This document shows positions 51,548 through 60,310 of a stretch of DNA of 64,000 bases, piece after piece; the stretch's first letter is position 1; each line of letters begins with the position of its first letter. Made by a program: the position numbers and the translations under genes. The notes beneath the pieces were generated by a model. It was not told the origin of the DNA. It ran no database searches and saw only the letters and a program-made list of their open reading frames with translations. Origin of the DNA: G963667075 sp963667075 (GTDB lineage: Bacteria; Pseudomonadota; Alphaproteobacteria; Micavibrionales; Micavibrionaceae); contig OY762938.1 in assembly GCA_963667075.1 (NCBI GenBank), forward strand, positions 806,001 to 870,000. The letters are read 5' to 3'.

Positions 51548-52318
51548 TTAATCGGACCTTAAAACATTATTGGCACGCGCAACGCCTTTGGTATATTCAC
51601 TTTGCGTAAGGGGCCTTGCGAGATTCCATTGGGCCAGGAATTGCCGTCTATATGTTTCGGCAATGGATGGGTTTTTGATAAGCACCAGTTTGACAGGTTC
51701 GCCAGAGACTATGATCGCCAGTGTATCCCCAAATATGAGAGACGGCACTTCTCCAGCGACATCAGGCGGCAGCAACCGGTAATCCTTCTTGGGCTGGATA
51801 AAAAAGAGATGATCCTCACGCACCAGTATGCGTTCATCAATATTATGTTTCTGGCGAAAAGCCAGCCATTCCCCGCTAATCTCTTTTAGCTCTTCCGCCG
51901 TCAGGCTGGCATTATTAATATTAGTGATATATAAAGAACGACATCGGCCTTCGATAATTTCACGCCGTTCCTCTGCCAGAAGCCTGTCCATATAATCCGG
52001 TCCTTCATAACATTCAACATCAAAACGTTCACTGACCTTACGCAGGCCGTTTGAGCCTTCGAACTCTACGCCATAGAGTTCCATCGTTTGCCGGAGAATT
52101 TTTAACGTTTCTATGCGGGGCACAACATGCCCCCGTTCGAAATTATTAATGGCATTGCGCGAAATGCCGGCGCGCTTTGCTACATCGTGCTGCGTTACAT
52201 TCACAAGAGCCCGGGCTGCACGCAATTGATCTGGTGTCAGGATCGTTTCAAGTTTTTGGCTTGATAGCTGATTGTCAATATGACTATTACTTCGGTACAT
52301 AATTGTCTTTATATCCAT
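51548..52318 (-). CDS. XRE-family regulator with long C-terminal domain
   Basis: 256 residues; ATG at 52318 or 52300, neither with a ribosome site. Classical HTH at about 28-83 (LTPDQLRAARALVNVTQHDV, then AKRAGISRNAINNFERG). The C-terminal part of about 170 residues (LLAEERREIIEGRCRSLYIT, SGEWLAFRQKHNID, LAIIVSGEPVKLVLIKNP) is of unknown type and may sense a ligand. Divergent from a queuosine-precursor transporter gene, which it may control. Confidence 0.85.
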   Translation of the reverse strand: MDIKTIMYRSNSHIDNQLSSQKLETILTPDQLRAARALVNVTQHDVAKRAGISRNAINNFERGHVVPRIETLKILRQTMELYGVEFEGSNGLRKVSERFDVECYEGPDYMDRLLAEERREIIEGRCRSLYITNINNASLTAEELKEISGEWLAFRQKHNIDERILVREDHLFFIQPKKDYRLLPPDVAGEVPSLIFGDTLAIIVSGEPVKLVLIKNPSIAETYRRQFLAQWNLARPLTQSEYTKGVARANNVLRSD

Positions 52319-52334
52319 TTAGATAGTCAATATG
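52274..52334. promoter_or_regulatory. Repeated GTCAATATG in the XRE/transporter region
   Basis: GTCAATATG occurs at 52274-52282 and 52326-52334. The first copy is also GTCA-N3-TGAC. The sites flank the XRE start and may be its operators. Confidence 0.4.
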
Positions 52335-52381
52335 CAAGTTTTTCTTGTGCTTTGAGCCCCTTTTTTGCTCAACTGCCGCGC

Positions 52382-53062
52382 ATGACAAACGAAATTATTG
52401 CTATATTGCTGCCATTGAGCAGTCTGTTGATTATTTTTGGTGCTTACACACAAGGCCAAGTCTGGCTTATGTGCGCCCTCGTTTTTATTAATATCGTGGC
52501 ATATCCGAACGGTGCATTAACGTTTGAGGCCTTTGGCATCCCTCTTAATGTAGCCGTCGCAATCTATATGCCGAGTTTTCTGGCCACCGATCTACTGGCT
52601 GAACATTACGGCAAAAAAGCCGCCATGGAAGCGGTTAAGCTTGTTATCGCGGCCATTTTTTTAGTCCCCCTGATCATGTATCTTGTTATCCTTTTGACGC
52701 CGAATGCCTTTACCACAGAACTACATCAGCATCTTTTTCAAGTATTCAGAACATCCTATCGTTTGAGCCTCGCAGGCGTTGCCACACTGGCCTTTGCCCA
52801 GACTTTTGATGTCTGGTTTTATGATTTTATTCACCATAAAAGCGGCAACAAGCATCTTTGGCTTAGAAATTGCCTGAGCACCGGCACATCCGCCTTTCTG
52901 GATTCCCTTATTTTCTGGTCTATCGCCTTTTATGGCATCTTGCCAAACTGGTTTATGCTGGCCATGATTTCATACGCGCTTAAAGTTGGCATTGCTTTAG
53001 CAGATACCCCACTTGTCTATCTGGCAAAACATATAACACCCCGGGACAAGCAACCGGCTTAG
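52382..53062 (+). CDS. Queuosine precursor transporter (YhhQ/VUT family)
   Basis: 226 residues from ATG at 52382; the earlier open frame overlaps the regulator gene. About six membrane segments. Family motifs: GALTFEAFGIPLNVAVAIYMP-like second segment, FLATDLLAEHYGKKAA, FAQTFDVWFYDFIHH, RNCLSTGTSAFLDSLIF. Imports 7-cyano- or 7-aminomethyl-7-deazaguanine for tRNA modification in the family. Confidence 0.9.
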   Translation: MTNEIIAILLPLSSLLIIFGAYTQGQVWLMCALVFINIVAYPNGALTFEAFGIPLNVAVAIYMPSFLATDLLAEHYGKKAAMEAVKLVIAAIFLVPLIMYLVILLTPNAFTTELHQHLFQVFRTSYRLSLAGVATLAFAQTFDVWFYDFIHHKSGNKHLWLRNCLSTGTSAFLDSLIFWSIAFYGILPNWFMLAMISYALKVGIALADTPLVYLAKHITPRDKQPA

Positions 53063-53071
53063 TTCCACTAA

Positions 53072-53095
53072 TATAGCTTATGCGAAATAAAATGA
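53072..53095. repeat. Partial copy of the 38.7 kb repeat
   Basis: TATAGCTTATGCGA then ATAAAATGAT matches 38717-38740 with one mismatch. The inverted half is not present here. Confidence 0.45.
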
Positions 53096-53935
53096 TAGCC
53101 AATATAGTATAATTATGCTAAAAGGTTTATTATCCATAATACATAAATATTTGTGACAAGCTGTTAAAAGAAGAGAGTAACACTATGCTGAACAAACATA
53201 AGGATATCGTCGATACAATTATAAACGCCTCAGAGAACGGTAGAAAAACGATAGTTTTCTCGCTGGATCTAGATGGCACAGCCACATATCAGAAAAAAGC
53301 GGACGATTGTCAGCACATTTTAGACGATGCCTTTATCCCGAACGGCTTAGCCAATGTGCTCACCAGTTTAAGAAACGATTTTAATGTACGGGCCTTTGCT
53401 ATTACAGGCAGAGACCTTGGGTTTGCCAGAGACCATCTGGGCCTTGAAGGCTCCGGGCAATTTCACGCAGAAATGAGTGATATCGTCACAGGTAAACGCA
53501 CCGTTGTTAAACCTGAGTATAATCTGAAACCACTTGCGGGTGCGCTTGAAGAGATTGCAAAAGAGCATGGCGGCTGGATTGAAATGAAAAGCCACTATGT
53601 TGGTATTATGTAAATGTCTGAGCTTAACGATACCGTAAAAGAAAAAATCGACCAGGCCATGAAAGATCACCTGCCGGAAGGCCATGAACTGGGTGTTTTG
53701 TACAGAGGCGATGAACTTGAAATCGGGCCAACCATGACCAGTAAAAGAGACTCTATTCAAGATATCATAGCACCACACCCAGACATGTTTGAGGATAGCG
53801 TGATTGTCGGTGTTGGCGATACACCGCATATTGACGGCCCTATGATGGATCGTTGTGATATCGGCATTGGTGTTAGAAACGAAATGCAAACCTCTTGCAA
53901 AACCGTCTTTCAGATTGCTATAGTCATTTGAATAA

Positions 53936-54418
53936 TTAACGATACATATTGATAATTTGATCGATGGATTTTTCATGGTTGTATTCTCTGATTTTCTTAA
54001 GAGCGCCGAAGTCGCCTTCGATGGGATTGAGATCTGGTGAGTAAGGCGGCAAGAAAAGCAGGACTGCGCCTTTTTTCTCTATCAGCTCTCTGGTTTTGGC
54101 AGATTTGTGGAAGGTTGCATTATCCATGATGACAACGCATGTCTCATCGAGGCGCGGGCAAAGCAGGTCTTCGAGCCATTGATTGAAGATGTCTGTATTG
54201 CACGTGCCTTCCCAGAGCTGCGTTGCGGCTAGTGCGCCGTCTGGCATACGGGCGGCTAGAAAGGATGTGCGCGGGCGTTTGTTTCCTGAACGCTCGCCGT
54301 AAACCTTTTGCCCTTTGGGTGCCCAACCATACTGACGGCAAGCACAAAGCTCAAAGCCGCTTTCATCTACATAGATAATGTGCTTGCCGCCTGAGGCGTA
54401 CTTGTACCAGCGTTTCAA
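53936..54418 (-). CDS. IS630 transposase, catalytic part (frame 2)
   Basis: DDE domain: first Asp in IIYVDESGFEL, second in CVVIMDNATFHKS, Glu in PYSPDLNPIEGDFGALKK. The shown ATG start at 54418 is likely not used; the frame is open upstream to the A-run at 54469-54476, reading KKTWRYKEARRYEKVCRKFL, the normal family join. It is probably made as a fusion with the HTH part. Confidence 0.88.
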   Translation of the reverse strand: MKRWYKYASGGKHIIYVDESGFELCACRQYGWAPKGQKVYGERSGNKRPRTSFLAARMPDGALAATQLWEGTCNTDIFNQWLEDLLCPRLDETCVVIMDNATFHKSAKTRELIEKKGAVLLFLPPYSPDLNPIEGDFGALKKIREYNHEKSIDQIINMYR

Positions 54419-54437
54419 GAACTTGCGGCAAACTTTT

Positions 54438-54782
54438 TCATAACGTCTCGCCTCTTTGTAACGCCACGTTTTTTTTACGCGTTATACCCATCCGCTTCAA
54501 CGCTTTGGAAATGGTTGATGGATGAACCCCAAAATGATCCGCAAGCTCAATCAGCCGCGCATCATCCCGCGCCTTGATCTCTTGCCTTAAAGCTTCCTCA
54601 CAGACAAGACGATTGCCCCGCGGACCCGGACGACCCGCGCAGGTCTGGCCACGTTTCGTCTCTCGAAGCCAACGGTGAAGCGTTTGACGGTGAACGCCAA
54701 ACAACGCCGATACTTCGCTGATCTTCTTGCCTGATGAAATAAGCTTAAGCGCTCGATCGCGCATGTCTGATGAATAACTCAT
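54438..54782 (-). CDS. IS630 transposase, DNA-binding part (frame 1)
   Basis: 114 residues. Two helix-turn-helix regions: MRDRALKLISSGKKISEVSA and ARLIELADHFGVHPSTISKA. After RMGITRKK the frame leaves the family sequence and stops. Eight consecutive A in the mRNA separate it from frame 2. Confidence 0.85.
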   Translation of the reverse strand: MSYSSDMRDRALKLISSGKKISEVSALFGVHRQTLHRWLRETKRGQTCAGRPGPRGNRLVCEEALRQEIKARDDARLIELADHFGVHPSTISKALKRMGITRKKNVALQRGETL

Positions 54783-54901
54783 ACTTCATCTTAACATAGC
54801 TCATTATTTGTTCAAAGGACTATAATGCACATGCACTCCTTGATGTACTCAAAGGCCTGCATGAAGAGCTCACCACACTGACACCCCCCAGAGTATCCTG
54901 C

Positions 54902-55672
54902 TCAATCTTCAAAGCCAAACTTGCTTAAAGACAGAGCACCATCATCGGCTATGATCGTAACATTGTCCTGCGCGTGAATATAACGGGCAGGAACAGCTCC
55001 TATATCGCCGCCGGCTAAAACATCTCTTAGAATAGCGGCTTTTTTCTCTCCTCTTACCAAAAGAAGCGTTTCCGCCGCTTTGGAAATTGTTGCCAGCCCC
55101 AGTGTATAGGCATGAGTCGGCACTTTGTCCATACCGCCCCAATAAGCGGCATTAGCAGAAATCGTCTCGCTTGTCAGTGTTACCCGTTGAAATTCAGTTT
55201 CCGTATCTGTCCCCGGCTCATTAAATCCAATATGCCCGTTATTCCCCAGTCCCAGAACCGCCAGATAAACAGGCCTTTCAGAAAGAACCGCTTTTACATG
55301 GCGGGCAGCCTGTTCGATAGAGGCACTCTCACTGTCGAATATGATTCGTCTTTCCTGAGGGATTTCAAGGCCATCTAAAACCTCTCTACCGAGCCATGAG
55401 GAAAACAAACGATAATCTCCTTGCGGCAATCCCTCATATTCATCCAGCGCAAGATACGTGAAATCGCCAAGTACTTTTTCACCTGAAACATAAGCCTGAA
55501 CCAGTTTCTGGTATAAGGGAAGCGGCGTAAATCCGGTTGGCAAAATGACCAGAGGATGTTCCTCTTCGGCCTCTTTCATTTTCCGGCTAAAAAACGCGAA
55601 TGCTTTTTCTGCGAAATCATTATCGCCATTTGCTCTGATTATTCTTATTTTTTCGTTTGTCATAGCGTTCAT
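54902..55672 (-). CDS. NagB-type glucosamine-6-phosphate deaminase
   Basis: 256 residues from ATG 55672; a TTG at 55690 or ATG 55663 are alternatives. NagB/Pgl fold: FTYLALDEYEGLP holds the catalytic acid, GLGNNGHIGFNEPGTDT the second active-site block (Asn where E. coli NagB has Asp, as in some Gram-positive forms). Converts GlcN-6-P to Fru-6-P, or a related hydrolysis. Its 3' end overlaps the end of the old HAD gene. Divergent from the ROK kinase. Confidence 0.85.
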   Translation of the reverse strand: MNAMTNEKIRIIRANGDNDFAEKAFAFFSRKMKEAEEEHPLVILPTGFTPLPLYQKLVQAYVSGEKVLGDFTYLALDEYEGLPQGDYRLFSSWLGREVLDGLEIPQERRIIFDSESASIEQAARHVKAVLSERPVYLAVLGLGNNGHIGFNEPGTDTETEFQRVTLTSETISANAAYWGGMDKVPTHAYTLGLATISKAAETLLLVRGEKKAAILRDVLAGGDIGAVPARYIHAQDNVTIIADDGALSLSKFGFED

Positions 55673-55767
55673 TTTGTTTATCTTGGTCAAAAGTTAATTG
55701 CGCAGGGCATATTAAAGGCCGTAACCATCAAAAACAACAACTGAGATAGATTGAGATAGATAAAGTT

Positions 55768-56787
55768 ATGCGAATTGGAATAGATCTTGGCGGAACGAAA
55801 ACAGAGATCATCTGTTTACATGCAGATAACGGAAAAGAGCTCTACAGACATCGTATCCCCTCTACCAAAGGTGACTATAAAAAAACAATAAAAAGCCTCG
55901 TCAACCTTGTTCATCAGGCCGAAGAAACACTGGGACAAAAAGGAACTATTGGCATTGGCATTCCAGGCGCCCTATCCTCGAAAACAGGACTGGTTAAAGG
56001 ATCTGAGAACACATCTGTCAACGGTCAGCCGCTCCAAAGAGATCTCGAAGAGGTGCTAAAGCGGACAGTCAAAATTGAAAACGACGCCAACTGTTTTGCT
56101 GTCTCTGAAGCCACAGATGGCGCGGCCGCAGGAAAGCATGTTGTCTTTGGCGTTATTATTGGCACAGGCTGCGGCGCAGGCATTGCGATCGACGGCAAAC
56201 CGGTTACAGGTATCAACAGCATTGCTGGTGAATGGGGACACGCTTCTTTACCTATGCCCCGCATTGTTGCAAAAAACGCCGCACAATATCTGGATCATTT
56301 TGATCAGGGTAAAAATATGGATTCGCTTATTGACCCTGTCTATTGCGAGAACGGCAAACCGGATTTTTTTGAAAAAGACTGGGCGTGGAACGAATATCCC
56401 GGCCCTCAATGTTATTGCGGAAGACGCGGTTGCCTTGAAACATGGCTCTCCGGCACAGGCTTTAAAGCAGATTATCAGCGTGTTTACAAAGAAGATCTAT
56501 CTACGCATGACATTGTCGCAGCCGCTCAGAAAGGTGAAGAAAAAGCCTCTGCCGCACTGGCGCGTTATTGTGATCGTCTGGCCCGTGCCCTTGGAGACAT
56601 CATAAACACCCTTGATCCCGATGTTATTGTTCTGGGTGGCGGAATGAGTAATGTAGACCATCTTTATGACGAGGTCCCCAAACTCTGGAAACGCTATGTC
56701 TTTTCTGACACCATAGACACAAAACTCCTCCCCCCGCGCTTTGGTGATTCTTCAGGGGTACGCGGGGCGGCATGGCTAAACATCTAA
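55768..56787 (+). CDS. ROK family sugar kinase
   Basis: 339 residues. ATP-binding GIDLGGTKTEII, catalytic Asp in KIENDANCFAVSEA, zinc-binding CYCGRRGCLETWLSG, and the C-terminal PDVIVLGGGMSN. Resembles fructokinase (Mak) or NagK; with NagB next door an amino-sugar substrate is plausible. Its end overlaps the PH gene by 12 bp. Confidence 0.9.
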   Translation: MRIGIDLGGTKTEIICLHADNGKELYRHRIPSTKGDYKKTIKSLVNLVHQAEETLGQKGTIGIGIPGALSSKTGLVKGSENTSVNGQPLQRDLEEVLKRTVKIENDANCFAVSEATDGAAAGKHVVFGVIIGTGCGAGIAIDGKPVTGINSIAGEWGHASLPMPRIVAKNAAQYLDHFDQGKNMDSLIDPVYCENGKPDFFEKDWAWNEYPGPQCYCGRRGCLETWLSGTGFKADYQRVYKEDLSTHDIVAAAQKGEEKASAALARYCDRLARALGDIINTLDPDVIVLGGGMSNVDHLYDEVPKLWKRYVFSDTIDTKLLPPRFGDSSGVRGAAWLNI

Positions 56788-57318
56788 TGGTTGATGTTTT
56801 CGTGAACGTGCCGTGTAAAGGGCTTTCATAAATCCGGTTGGATTGCCAATAACAGGCAGATCGAGGTCTTCAACAAAACGGCAATCGAGGTGAACCGTTC
56901 CATAACCGAGTAGAGATCCAAACCAGCCATGATTGACCCTTTCTTCCTTAATTTCTTGTAACTCCAACTCCTCAGCCCTAACAGCGATCAATCCCGTTTT
57001 GTATAGAAGCCGTTTGTCCGTTAACAAAATCTCTGTTGATATATATTTGAAGTAATAAACAAAAAACACAAGAATACCACCGATAACACAAATCCACTCA
57101 AAGAGAGAAATATGCATCAGAAATGTTTGACCCAGAACATGAATGCTCTCAGTCGATATATAGGCGGCCCCCTCCTTCCATAACCAATAATCAAAAACCA
57201 TTCCAATAGAAGACATCAGAAAAAACCACATAAAACCAGTCACAATGTAGACCCAATGCAGGTTCGCACGCCAGACCAGCTTTTCAGCATCAGAACGGAT
57301 ATTTTCAACATAACTCAT
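56776..57318 (-). CDS. Bacterial PH-domain membrane protein
   Basis: 180 residues from ATG 57318 with AGGAG upstream. Two membrane segments (WVYIVTGFMWFFLMSSIG, LFEWICVIGGILVFFVYYF) then a cytosolic bPH domain (EILLTDKRLLYKTGLIAVRAEELELQEI, YGTVHLDC). Follows the coiled-coil membrane gene by one base. Confidence 0.85.
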   Translation of the reverse strand: MSYVENIRSDAEKLVWRANLHWVYIVTGFMWFFLMSSIGMVFDYWLWKEGAAYISTESIHVLGQTFLMHISLFEWICVIGGILVFFVYYFKYISTEILLTDKRLLYKTGLIAVRAEELELQEIKEERVNHGWFGSLLGYGTVHLDCRFVEDLDLPVIGNPTGFMKALYTARSRKHQPLDV

Positions 57319-57319
57319 C

Positions 57320-57694
57320 CTATCTCCTGTCCTGCTGTAGATTAAGGTAAACAGGCGGCGATTCATCACCACCATCCTCTTTAAAATCATAGGGATGGTT
57401 ATGTTTCATAAGTTGCTCTTCAACAGCCTCTTCCTTTTCAAAACGCTCTATCGCCCTTTGTCTGGCCGCTTGCTGTTGCTGTTTCAGGAGCTCATTGGTG
57501 ATTTTTTGTTCACGGTCATATTGTTCTATTTGGGTGTACTGACCTTCCACAGCGTCCCGTTCTTTCATAAAAAACAAAACCAGAGTCACAGCCACAAAAA
57601 AAAGCACGCCCGCAACAGCAGCCCTGATGAAACCGAAAGACGCTTTAAGATTCTTATCATTATGAGGACTTTTTTCATACAACATGGCCACCAT
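57320..57694 (-). CDS. Single-span membrane protein with charged helix
   Basis: 124 residues. One membrane segment (FIRAAVAGVLFFVAVTLVLFF) then a Gln/Glu/Lys-rich helix (QQQQAARQRAIERFEKEE) likely to form a coiled coil. ATG at 57694 or 57685. Probably in one transcript with the PH gene. Function unknown. Confidence 0.75.
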   Translation of the reverse strand: MVAMLYEKSPHNDKNLKASFGFIRAAVAGVLFFVAVTLVLFFMKERDAVEGQYTQIEQYDREQKITNELLKQQQQAARQRAIERFEKEEAVEEQLMKHNHPYDFKEDGGDESPPVYLNLQQDRR

Positions 57695-57725
57695 CCTATT
57701 AAAAGAAGATTATTTTGAAACGACA

Positions 57726-58613
57726 CTAGCTACATATGGTATCTTTTCCAGCAAAAAGAAAGACCGCAGAGGCATCATCGGCGTGCTTAAAACGAAGATA
57801 TTTTTCTTTACCCGGATCTTTATCCAGTCGTTCTATCATTTCCTTGTGATATTGTGCACAATTTCCATACCGGGCTATTTTTTCGGCAGCAATCTCGTAA
57901 CCGTCCCCATCTTCCAGAGGCCAGTTCATACCATCAGATAAGAGAGCAAGAGCCTCAAGGTCTTCAAATGAGGCTGTGCCCGACATGATAAAAGGAAAAC
58001 AGGCCTCGCTTGCATTAAAAGGGGCGTAATACTTATTCATAGAATCCCGCGTTTCCTTGATAAGCCTTACAATTTCGGGATGCTTTACGGCCTCTTGCGG
58101 CGCAACAACGCCTTTTTGAATTAACGCACGCATCTTTTCGTGCATCGCCTTATCGGCCTGCGTATGAAACGTGCTTTCAGTGGTCATCGTCTTCCATTTG
58201 CCCGCCCGCTTTTCCAGCAAAACCGCATCACCAAGCTGTGCAAAGCTATAGCCTTTATCCTCCACTCTGACAAGAATCACGCTCGCGCTTGGTCCTTGCG
58301 TTCCTATCTCAAGCATGTCCGGCCATTCGTCCCGCAAACAGGCCCGAAATCCAGCCACAGCATGCCACAGACCTTCTTCCAGAGAGATATCTTGCGGCAT
58401 TTGTGCAAAAAACGCTGACAACCACCCGGCTAAGAAAGCAGAGGAATTTATCCCACGCACCGGATGAACATGACCCAGTACATCTGTCGCGCCATCAATC
58501 ACGGCAAACAGGTTGTCCGCGATCACGAGCCGGTCCTCGTTGTAGTGATTCAACTGGCCCGGCGCGACATAGCCCTGATGCGAAAAAGAAGAGATGAAAG
58601 AGAGCCTGTCCAT
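57726..58613 (-). CDS. PP2C-type serine/threonine phosphatase
   Basis: 295 residues. Motifs NHYNEDRLVIADN, VIDGATDVLG, GPSASVILVRV, FAQLGDAVLL and HADDASAVF place the metal-binding Asp residues of the PPM family. An insertion (about 150-200) is longer than in PrpC types. Six bp after dapL and likely coexpressed. Confidence 0.85.
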   Translation of the reverse strand: MDRLSFISSFSHQGYVAPGQLNHYNEDRLVIADNLFAVIDGATDVLGHVHPVRGINSSAFLAGWLSAFFAQMPQDISLEEGLWHAVAGFRACLRDEWPDMLEIGTQGPSASVILVRVEDKGYSFAQLGDAVLLEKRAGKWKTMTTESTFHTQADKAMHEKMRALIQKGVVAPQEAVKHPEIVRLIKETRDSMNKYYAPFNASEACFPFIMSGTASFEDLEALALLSDGMNWPLEDGDGYEIAAEKIARYGNCAQYHKEMIERLDKDPGKEKYLRFKHADDASAVFLFAGKDTICS

Positions 58614-58619
58614 ATTAAA

Positions 58620-59840
58620 TTAAAGCCGCTTTTTCAATTCATCCATCAGCGCATCTTCTTCCTGCTCATCCTTTGCATCATATGTTGCAGAAAAACGAAG
58701 GAAAGACCCAGCATCATCCCACGGCACAACGACGATGGATTTTTCTTTTATAAAATGCTGCGCGGCTTCTTCAGCATTCGCAAAGGTTTTTCCATCCATT
58801 TCTGTAGGAGATTTTATATAAAGGAAGTATGTGCCTTCCGGCATTTCAGCCTCAAAACCGCACGCATTGAGGGTTTTGACGAGCTTTACCAATCTTCTTT
58901 CGTATTTTTCTTTTACCTGCTTATGGATTGAATCATCGCTCAATGCATGAACGGCGGCTTGTTGAATGGCCGCAAATTGTCCGCTATCGGAATTGTCCTT
59001 AATATCAGCAAACGCTTTGACAACTTTCTCATTACCGCAGACAAAGCCCATACGCCAGCCGATCATATTAAAGCCCTTACTCATGGAATGGACTTCCACG
59101 CCAACCTCTTTCGCCCCGTCAAACGACAGGAAACTTTTGGGTGGCTCTTTGTAGGAAAGCAAAATATGCGCAGCATCATGCACAACAATTATATTATGCT
59201 CTTTCGCAAATTGTATAACCTCTTCAAAAAAGCTATCCGGCGCAAGAGCCCCAGTCGGACTGTTAGGATAGTTGATCAGCAGCAATTTTGCCTTTGCCAG
59301 CACATCTGCCGGGATATTTTTTAAGTCTGGCAAATAGTTATTCTCTGACAACAGAGGCAGCTTGTGAACATGGCCACCGCAATACGCGGTATGCGTCCCT
59401 AAAACCGGATAGCCCGGCACGGTCATCAGGGTATAATCTCCCGGATTTATAAAACCGTATGGAATCATAGAAAGGGCTGTTTTTGACCCTATACAGTGAT
59501 TCACTTCTTTTTGCGGATCTATATCCACATTAAAATTCCGCTTCATAAAGGCAGAGGCCGCCTCCTTAAAGGCAGGAATACCGTTATCGGTATAACCTTT
59601 ATTCTCTTCCTTATCGACTTCGATTTTTAAAATATCACGCACAGAAGCCGGAGCCAGATCGTCATTTTCGCCAATACCAAAATCAAGCAAGAGCTTATCC
59701 GGGTATTTTTCTAGGGCTGCTCTTTTGGCTCTCTTAATTTTTTCAAATTTGTAGATAGCCGTGTCTTTCCCATATGATGCACCGCCAATTCTTTCCGCAA
59801 ACAGGCTTTGTATATAATCGTCTTTTATTTCTGTTGCCAT
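58620..59840 (-). CDS. dapL: PLP aminotransferase, probably LL-diaminopimelate aminotransferase
   Basis: 406 residues, fold-type I. Motifs: DFGIGENDDLAP, GYTDNGIPAFKEAA, NYPNSPTGA, PLP Lys in HSMSKGFNMIGWRMGF. These fit DapL-type enzymes, which make LL-DAP in one step for Lys and peptidoglycan, but another class I aminotransferase cannot be ruled out. Its start overlaps the channel gene. Confidence 0.75.
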   Translation of the reverse strand: MATEIKDDYIQSLFAERIGGASYGKDTAIYKFEKIKRAKRAALEKYPDKLLLDFGIGENDDLAPASVRDILKIEVDKEENKGYTDNGIPAFKEAASAFMKRNFNVDIDPQKEVNHCIGSKTALSMIPYGFINPGDYTLMTVPGYPVLGTHTAYCGGHVHKLPLLSENNYLPDLKNIPADVLAKAKLLLINYPNSPTGALAPDSFFEEVIQFAKEHNIIVVHDAAHILLSYKEPPKSFLSFDGAKEVGVEVHSMSKGFNMIGWRMGFVCGNEKVVKAFADIKDNSDSGQFAAIQQAAVHALSDDSIHKQVKEKYERRLVKLVKTLNACGFEAEMPEGTYFLYIKSPTEMDGKTFANAEEAAQHFIKEKSIVVVPWDDAGSFLRFSATYDAKDEQEEDALMDELKKRL

Positions 59841-60274
59841 ATTCTTTGTATCTCTTCCTGTTTATAAAGTTTAGACATGACTTCAAACGTGTAGGCCGTA
59901 CTCCACCCAAAAAGAAGCAATCCGTTAGACGCTTCAACCGCACTGATAATCCGCCATTCCTGAGAGAGTGTAATATCGCCATAGCCAAGCGTCGTATAAG
60001 TCACAATTGAATAATACAGGGCCGATTCTATGTTGTCTAAAGCGCCCACCCATAAATACAGGCCAGCCCAAAGTGCCATCTCGGCCAAAAGGGATAGAAA
60101 AATGAGCAAAATCAGAATCATGACGACGGGAATTTTCCACAAACGCCTGAAGTGACGAAAGCAGAATGGTCCGATTTTTTCAACGAACAACATGATTCTA
60201 TCAAGCGCAATAGCATGAAAAAAAACAGTTATTGCTATCATGAGGACGCCAATGAGAAGATGTGTTAGAAACAT
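59825..60274 (-). CDS. Two-TM potassium channel family protein
   Basis: 149 residues from ATG 60274 (TTG at 60307 possible). First segment LIGVLMIAITVFFHAIALD, a second hydrophobic stretch (IPVVMILILLIFLSLLAEMA), pore loop with selectivity filter TTLGYGD, and last segment. A K+ channel pore without a ligand domain. Its 3' end overlaps dapL by 16 bp. Confidence 0.88.
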   Translation of the reverse strand: MFLTHLLIGVLMIAITVFFHAIALDRIMLFVEKIGPFCFRHFRRLWKIPVVMILILLIFLSLLAEMALWAGLYLWVGALDNIESALYYSIVTYTTLGYGDITLSQEWRIISAVEASNGLLLFGWSTAYTFEVMSKLYKQEEIQRIWQQK

Positions 60275-60310
60275 TGTTTGAATCGGAACCCCTAACCTGT
60301 AGTTCAAGTT

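Larger units (their letters stand above)
53921..54822 (-). mobile_element. IS630-family insertion sequence
   Basis: About 902 bp. Terminal inverted repeats TAGTCATTTGAATAA (left) and TAGTCCTTTGAACAA (right, reverse strand) match at 13 of 15 bases. A duplicated TA flanks it at 53919-53920 and 54823-54824, the IS630/Tc1 signature. It carries two transposase frames. Confidence 0.9.
53185..54928 (+). pseudogene. HAD-IIB sugar phosphatase gene, broken by a stop and an IS
   Basis: ATG with AAGAGAG upstream. HAD motif I LDLDGTA (Asp28, Asp30), motif II AITGRD, motif III Lys in TMTSKRD, motif IV GVGDTPHIDGPMM; layout like trehalose-phosphate phosphatases. Codon 143 is TAA (53611-53613), yet the frame continues with family-like sequence from the next ATG, which has no ribosome site. 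At 53919-53920 an IS630 element interrupts the frame. Joining across it at the duplicated TA gives QIANAHALLDVLKGLHEEL and ends with a stop at 54926-54928. So two lesions hit one former gene of about 280 codons. If both remain, the enzyme is lost. Confidence 0.85.

Noticed and set aside
53368..53976. 202-residue open frame on the minus strand
   Set aside because: Antisense to the HAD gene and running into the insertion sequence; no family features.
54902..55672. Inactive NagB because of Asn in GNNGHIGFNEP
   Set aside because: Asn at this place also occurs in Gram-positive-type NagB proteins, so loss of activity is not implied.
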